From an uncultured Clostridia bacterium (lineage in GTDB: Bacteria > Bacillota > Clostridia > Christensenellales > UBA1242): a stretch of DNA of 9,531 nt. Shown here one piece after another: positions 5,925-9,531 of this stretch. Positions within the stretch are counted from its first letter, which is position 1. Each line of letters begins with the position of its first letter. The translations under genes and the position numbers were made by a program. The notes below the pieces were generated by a model. The model was given only the letters and a program-made list of their open reading frames with translations. It did not search any database and was not told the origin of the DNA. The DNA lies in contig CALVZT010000028.1 of the NCBI GenBank assembly GCA_944372595.1, positions 1-9,531 of the forward strand, given 5' to 3'.

Positions 5925-7741
5925 ATTTTTTCCTTCCATTTTAATGGTATTAATCTATCTTCTTCATATTTTAGTAAATGTGGACAAATTTTTCTATGAA
6001 CAATTATGCCTCTACCATGACTAACGTAGCCAATAATATCGTCTCCATACATTGGCTTACAACAAGGAGCAAATTTAATCATAACACTCGAATCGTCAAG
6101 GCCAGGTACCATAACATATTTTTCGTTAGGCACAATAGTAGTTGAAGTAACGCTAACTTCTTCATTAATAACACTTTTTTGTTTAAATAGAGATAATGCA
6201 TATACAACGACAGTCTTGCATGGTACAGCACCTGAACCTATTCCTGCAAATAAGTCGTCAGAAGTTACAAAACTAAATTTAGCAGTTATATTTTTAAGAT
6301 TGTCTTTTGATAGAATAATGTTTGGAGAATATCCTTTGTCTTTGATCATCTGCTCCAACATAGTTTTTCCAAGTTTAATATTTTCTTCTTTGTTATTTTT
6401 CTTAAAAAAGTTTCTAATTTTACTTTTTGCGCTTACACTCTTTACATAATTTAACCAATCTAATGATGGACCTTTTGATGCAGGAGAGGTTATAATTTGA
6501 ACAATATCTCCACTGTTTAACTTACTAGTAATCGGTACCATCTTACCATTAACTTTTGCCCCAACACACTTATCACCTATTTGACTATGAATAGCGTATG
6601 CAAAATCAATTGGCGTAGCTCCCTGTGGCAAATGGACAACCTTCCCATTAGGCGACTGTACAAAGATTTCTCCTTCGTAGATGTCAACTTTCAAGTAATC
6701 AATAAGGTCAGACGAACTAACTTTATCTTGCTCGTCCATGACTTGTCTTAACCACATTAACTTTTCGTCAAGACTGTCACTTTTTTTTCTTCCTTCTTTA
6801 TACATCCAATGCACACACACACCATATTCGGCTTCCCTGTGCATGTCTTCTGTTCTAATCTGTATCTCAACTGGAACATTGTTATATATTATCGTTGTGT
6901 GTAAAGACTGATAGCCATTACTCTTTGGAATGGATATGTAATCTTTAAATCGCTGTTGCAAAAATTTCATTTCGCTATGAATTTTGCCAAGAATGGTATA
7001 ACATTCCGACGTTTTATTTACAATGACCCTGATTGCTAAAATATCATATATATTATCAAGTGTACTTGCTTTGCTTTTTAACTTTTTGTATGTGCTAAAA
7101 ATTCCTTTTTTTCTACCATACACTCTACCTTCAATTTTTAATTCAAAAAGGTAAGATTTTAATTTGGCTTCTAATTCATCAATGATATTTAAGCGTTCTT
7201 TAATCTTCTCATCAATCTGGTTTGATAATGCAAAATAAGCAGAAGGATTTAATAATTTAAAAGATAAGTCTTGGATTTGAGATGCCAAACTATAAAGTCC
7301 TAACCTGCTAGCAATAGGAGCATAAAGCCTCATTGCCATTTCACACTGCATAACTACATTTTCTTTTTCTGGATTGATATGTTTTAAATTTGAATAGGCG
7401 TATGCTAATTTTATAATTACAACTCTAATGTCCTTGCTAATTGCAAAAAACATTTTTCTAATATTTTCCCCTTCTTCTTCGGCATTACTAAAAGTTAGTT
7501 TGTGTAATTTTTTTAACGACAACAAAATATTTAGAGCGTCTTCTCCAAAAGTCTCATTAATTTTTTCTTCGCTAATTTTTTCGTGCAAAAATGGTATGTG
7601 CAAATACGCACACACTATTGAAATTTCATCCATCTTGATATCTTTAAGTTGCTCAACTGCCGTCATTGCCCTTGCATAAAGTTCAGGCGATAGTGTCTCA
7701 GTTGCAATGTTTTGTGCTATGTCTATCAAATTTTCACCCAT
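5921..7741 (-). CDS. rel: RelA/SpoT homologue (p)ppGpp synthetase with degenerate HD domain and no ACT domain
   Basis: RSH family protein of the stringent response. The synthetase domain (about 205-315) is intact: STYKKLKSK (216-224), YDILAIRVIV (232-241), RFKDYISIPKSNGYQSLHT (264-282), VEIQIRT (291-297) and AEYGVCVHWMYKEG (304-317). RFKD is the RXKD signature of bifunctional Rel/SpoT, not the EXDD of proteobacterial RelA. A TGS domain follows (about 352-418). A zinc-finger domain (CC at 560-561, H582, C586) sits at the C-terminus. In contrast, the HD hydrolase is degraded: the HD pair is H48-I49, the KLADRLHN motif reads KLAYAYSN (111-118), and the SGEPYxxHP motif is lost. At 606 aa it stops right after the zinc finger, about 120-130 residues short of usual Rel, without the ACT/RRM domain. 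The start ATG 7741 has no Shine-Dalgarno; M26 is a later alternative. It overlaps rlmB by ATGA. Confidence 0.93.
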   Translation of the reverse strand: MGENLIDIAQNIATETLSPELYARAMTAVEQLKDIKMDEISIVCAYLHIPFLHEKISEEKINETFGEDALNILLSLKKLHKLTFSNAEEEGENIRKMFFAISKDIRVVIIKLAYAYSNLKHINPEKENVVMQCEMAMRLYAPIASRLGLYSLASQIQDLSFKLLNPSAYFALSNQIDEKIKERLNIIDELEAKLKSYLFELKIEGRVYGRKKGIFSTYKKLKSKASTLDNIYDILAIRVIVNKTSECYTILGKIHSEMKFLQQRFKDYISIPKSNGYQSLHTTIIYNNVPVEIQIRTEDMHREAEYGVCVHWMYKEGRKKSDSLDEKLMWLRQVMDEQDKVSSSDLIDYLKVDIYEGEIFVQSPNGKVVHLPQGATPIDFAYAIHSQIGDKCVGAKVNGKMVPITSKLNSGDIVQIITSPASKGPSLDWLNYVKSVSAKSKIRNFFKKNNKEENIKLGKTMLEQMIKDKGYSPNIILSKDNLKNITAKFSFVTSDDLFAGIGSGAVPCKTVVVYALSLFKQKSVINEEVSVTSTTIVPNEKYVMVPGLDDSSVMIKFAPCCKPMYGDDIIGYVSHGRGIIVHRKICPHLLKYEEDRLIPLKWKEKI

Positions 7742-7746
7742 AATAT

Positions 7747-7774
7747 ATTATATAGTATATTACAAAAATGTAAA
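7747..7774 (-). promoter_or_regulatory. Promoter of the rel-rlmB-sigH-dnaX-ybaB-recR operon
   Basis: On the minus strand there is TTTACA (7769-7774, 5 of 6), a 16-bp spacer and a perfect TATAAT (7747-7752). Only five bases (ATATT) separate the -10 from the rel ATG, so transcription should start at or within a base or two of the A of the ATG. No Shine-Dalgarno lies upstream. This predicts a leaderless or near-leaderless mRNA for the first gene. Confidence 0.65.
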
Positions 7775-7800
7775 GTAAATTAACCCCAACAACAATTTTA

Positions 7801-7830
7801 TGAAACACTAGATAGTTATAAAATGTTTCA
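7801..7830. repeat. Inverted repeat TGAAACA-N16-TGTTTCA
   Basis: Perfect 7-bp arms at 7801-7807 and 7824-7830, with centres 23 bp apart (about two helical turns), lie in the divergent region upstream of rel. The geometry fits a dimeric regulator site, or a weak RNA hairpin if transcribed. The regulator is unknown. Confidence 0.4.
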
Positions 7831-7894
7831 CAAATGAATATATGTTTATAAATACCCTTCAAAAGCCCAATTTTTAAATTTTATGTTGCAAAAA

Positions 7895-7915
7895 TGTGGA
7901 TAACTCTGTGGATAA
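7895..7915. promoter_or_regulatory. Two tandem perfect DnaA boxes
   Basis: TGTGGATAA occurs at 7895-7903 and again at 7907-7915, in the same orientation with 3 bp between them. The reverse complement TTATCCACA is the consensus high-affinity DnaA box. The pair sits in the region shared by the rel operon and cwlD, next to T- and A-runs (7951-7965). The context fits DnaA-controlled transcription or a titration site better than oriC, since dnaA, dnaN and further boxes are absent. Confidence 0.7.
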
Positions 7916-7931
7916 GTGGGTATTTTTGCTA

Positions 7932-7961
7932 TTGTCAAGCATTTTTGTGATTTTTTTTAAA
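7932..7961 (+). promoter_or_regulatory. Weak candidate promoter of cwlD
   Basis: TTGTCA (7932-7937, 5 of 6) and TTTAAA (7956-7961, 4 of 6) with an 18-bp spacer are the best vegetative-type match found upstream of cwlD. In Bacillus, cwlD is expressed by sporulation sigma factors, whose sites I could not recognise here, so this call is tentative. Confidence 0.25.
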
Positions 7962-7986
7962 AAAATTAAAAATAATAGGTTGTTTT

Positions 7987-8682
7987 ATGTTTACAAAGAA
8001 AAAAATAACTATTTTTTCGCTTATTATTATGGTAACATTATTAACCACCATGATATTTTTTAATGATTCAACTAGTTTTGTTTACCTTAGTCCTAAGCCC
8101 AATTATACTATTGTTATAGATGCTGGGCATGGTGGTATTGATGGTGGGAGTATTGGTAAAACAACTAACGTCAAAGAAAGCGATCTCAACCTTATCTATG
8201 CACAAAAATTAGAAAAAAACTTAGAACAAATAGGATTCAATGTCGTTCAAACTAGAAAAAATAAAGACGGACTATATACGCTAGGAACGAAAAATTACAA
8301 AAAAGAAGATATGCTTAATCGCAAAAATATAATAGAACAAGCAAATGCAGATATTGTAATTTCTATCCACATGAATAGTTTTGTATCCGCATCAAGTAAG
8401 GGCGCACAAGTCTTTTATGACTCCAATAATGAAGTAGGCAAACAAATGGCCATTGCCATCCAAACACAATTAAATAACGGGCTTGATGGCCCCAAAAAAA
8501 GCGCAAGTGCGGGAGATTACTATTTGGTCAAATGCACCACTGCCCCGGCGGTAATCGTTGAATGTGGCTTCTTGTCCAACCCAACAGAAGAACAATTATT
8601 AATTAATGATGAATACCAGGACAAGATATGTTATCTTATTATGTGTGGCGTGTTGGATTTCTTTGAAATTAACAATTATTAA
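7987..8682 (+). CDS. cwlD: N-acetylmuramoyl-L-alanine amidase, CwlD-like (Amidase_3)
   Basis: A zinc amidase that cuts the bond between MurNAc and L-alanine in peptidoglycan. CwlD in spore formers helps make muramic-delta-lactam in the spore cortex. The 231 aa start with a short basic stretch and a hydrophobic segment (about 8-25), a signal anchor or uncleaved signal peptide. The Amidase_3 domain fills 40-228: zinc ligands H48 (DAGHGG), E64 (KESD) and H128 (SIHMNS), and catalytic E192 (VIVECGF). Length and layout match CwlD (about 237 aa in B. subtilis) with no extra wall-binding domain. The ribosome site is weak (AGG about 8 nt before the ATG). Its stop codon directly abuts the stop of the convergent GNAT-like gene. 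A different housekeeping Amidase_3 enzyme remains possible. Confidence 0.88.
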   Translation: MFTKKKITIFSLIIMVTLLTTMIFFNDSTSFVYLSPKPNYTIVIDAGHGGIDGGSIGKTTNVKESDLNLIYAQKLEKNLEQIGFNVVQTRKNKDGLYTLGTKNYKKEDMLNRKNIIEQANADIVISIHMNSFVSASSKGAQVFYDSNNEVGKQMAIAIQTQLNNGLDGPKKSASAGDYYLVKCTTAPAVIVECGFLSNPTEEQLLINDEYQDKICYLIMCGVLDFFEINNY

Positions 8683-9222
8683 TTATTTTATAAATTCTTT
8701 TATTTGTCCCTCATATATTTTGCCACTTGATGATTTGCGAATAAATTTTGCTCCTAAATGTTTTATTGCACATTTTTCGCCAATATCTGTAACACAATCC
8801 ATAATAACTCTATCAATAACAACATTATAAGATTTTATTTTCTTCAAAAATCCAATCCATAACATTTGCAATGCTAATGTTTTTCTAAATTTTTTATTCA
8901 ATGCTATGGAAGTAAATAAACATTTAAGTGGTTTCTCGGCACTAAAAGTTAAGACATCACTTTTAGACAAGTTGCTGTCTCTAACACTACCCGCTTTAAA
9001 TTTTTCATAAAAATCATCCGTGATAGGAATAAAATTAATATAACCTATAACTTTTTTGTTCAATAATAATACCGTGTAAATATCATCATTTACACTTAAC
9101 CATTCTTTGCATTTTCTTAAATTGCCAACATCTTCTCCCTTAAAAAAAACTTTATCAAGTTTTATCATCTCTTTTATAAGGGAATCGTTAACTTTATTTG
9201 TAATTTCGTATTTGTATTCCAT
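8683..9222 (-). CDS. GNAT-like acetyltransferase, putative
   Basis: A 179-aa cytoplasmic protein whose pattern suggests the GNAT N-acetyltransferase fold: alternating helix and strand in the N-terminal half, a strand VIGYINFIPIT (58-68), a strand-helix unit LFTSIALNKKFRKTLALQMLW (102-122) in the place of the acetyl-CoA pyrophosphate loop, and a C-terminal CAIKHLGAKFI (151-161) like the usual LGF element. The canonical Q/R-x-x-G-x-G/A loop is not clear (it reads RKTLAL), so catalysis and substrate are uncertain. The start ATG 9222 has AGGA about 6 nt upstream and a good promoter. The gene converges on cwlD with no gap, and I saw no terminator at the junction. Confidence 0.6.
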   Translation of the reverse strand: MEYKYEITNKVNDSLIKEMIKLDKVFFKGEDVGNLRKCKEWLSVNDDIYTVLLLNKKVIGYINFIPITDDFYEKFKAGSVRDSNLSKSDVLTFSAEKPLKCLFTSIALNKKFRKTLALQMLWIGFLKKIKSYNVVIDRVIMDCVTDIGEKCAIKHLGAKFIRKSSSGKIYEGQIKEFIK

Positions 9223-9253
9223 TTTATTCCTACAAAATCTTTATATTTTTGTA

Positions 9254-9281
9254 AGTATAACATATAATTCAAGGTTGTAAA
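9254..9281 (-). promoter_or_regulatory. Promoter of the GNAT-like gene
   Basis: Minus strand: TTTACA (9276-9281, 5 of 6), a 16-bp spacer and TATACT (9254-9259, 5 of 6) preceded by TG (extended -10). The predicted start is near 9247, giving a leader of about 25 nt that ends in the AGGA ribosome site. It closely resembles the promoter at 861-889. Confidence 0.68.
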
Positions 9282-9366
9282 AATGTTTTTTGTTATTACA
9301 TTTCAAAATGTGTATATAATTTTTATTAAAATAAATAATTACATCAAATATTAACCTATTAAATAT

Positions 9367-9395
9367 TTGCATAATATATATTATTGTGTTAGTAT
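9367..9395 (+). promoter_or_regulatory. Candidate promoter of the SDR/epimerase-like gene
   Basis: TTGCAT (9367-9372, first three bases matching), a 17-bp spacer and TAGTAT (9390-9395, 4 of 6) with an upstream TG (extended -10) predict a start near 9402 and a leader of about 20 nt. It is divergent from the promoter at 9254-9281. Confidence 0.45.
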
Positions 9396-9421
9396 TGTTA
9401 AGTACACATATAAGGAGCATA

Positions 9422-9531
9422 ATGTTGGATAAATGTATAGTAACAGGTGCTTGCGGACATATAGGCAATGTGCTTGTAAAACAATTAGTTAAATTAGGTT
9501 ATCAAGTCAAAGCATTGGCTTTGCCCAATGA
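9422..9531 (+). CDS. NAD(P)-binding Rossmann-fold protein (SDR/epimerase-like), N-terminus only
   Basis: Only the first 36 codons are present before the window ends. They read MLDKCIVTGACGHIGNVLVK and on, giving the strand-GxxGxxG-helix start of an extended short-chain dehydrogenase or nucleotide-sugar epimerase (TGACGHIG at about residues 8-15), followed by a helix and second strand (GYQVKALAL). AAGGAG (9412-9417) lies 4 nt before the ATG; the next codon, TTG at 9425, would have the more usual spacing of 7 and is an alternative start. The substrate cannot be told from this fragment. Confidence 0.8.
   Translation, partial: MLDKCIVTGACGHIGNVLVKQLVKLGYQVKALALPN

Noticed and set aside
7742..7986. 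Chromosomal replication origin (oriC)
   Set aside because: Only two DnaA boxes are seen, with no dnaA, dnaN or rnpA-type neighbours and no clear strand-composition switch across the region. Regulation or titration is more likely.
9231..9253. TACAAAA / TTTTGTA inverted repeat over the ribosome site of the GNAT-like gene
   Set aside because: The predicted transcript starts near 9247, so most of the 5' arm is not transcribed and no hairpin would form.

Overview
The window looks like a chromosomal segment of a low-GC Gram-positive bacterium of the Clostridia/Firmicutes type. The evidence is strong AT richness, Shine-Dalgarno sites of the GGAGG type, a Firmicutes-like 16S rRNA 5' end, a SigH-type sigma factor next to rlmB, a CwlD-type cell-wall amidase, and a dnaX-ybaB-recR block. 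SigH and CwlD suggest a sporulating lineage, or one descended from spore formers, but no dedicated sporulation gene proves this.

Layout. Positions 1-322 (minus) are the 5' end of a 16S rRNA gene running off the left edge. Its leader (323-508) and promoter with an A-tract UP region (514-580) lie to the right. An AT-rich gap (about 581-860) separates this from three small plus-strand genes of unknown function: a two-gene unit at 912-1755 with a good promoter and a terminator, then a single gene at 1820-2206 that ends at a bidirectional terminator shared with recR. From 7741 down to 2232 (minus) runs one tightly packed six-gene operon: rel (RSH family), rlmB, sigH, dnaX, ybaB, recR. Junctions overlap or abut, and nearly every gene has its own Shine-Dalgarno site. 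A 245-bp divergent region (7742-7986) with two perfect DnaA boxes, an inverted repeat and a candidate leaderless rel promoter separates the operon from cwlD (plus). cwlD meets a GNAT-like gene (minus) with their stop codons directly adjacent. A last divergent region leads into the start of a Rossmann-fold (SDR/epimerase-like) gene cut by the right edge.

How the genes relate. The operon joins nucleotide-alarmone signalling (Rel), 23S rRNA 2'-O-methylation (RlmB), a stationary-phase/sporulation sigma factor (SigH), the clamp loader (DnaX) and recombination repair (YbaB/RecR). Three points stand out. dnaX appears to be decoded in two frames: the 0 frame stops right after an in-frame A AAA AAA heptamer, while a -1 shift opens a 476-aa protein carrying a DnaX-like C-terminal domain. 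Rel keeps its synthetase site but has lost the HD-hydrolase residues and the terminal ACT domain. The rel promoter sits so close to the start codon that the mRNA may be leaderless. No transposon, CRISPR array, tRNA or obvious prophage block is visible. The three unknown genes beside the rRNA operon are the least explained coding material.
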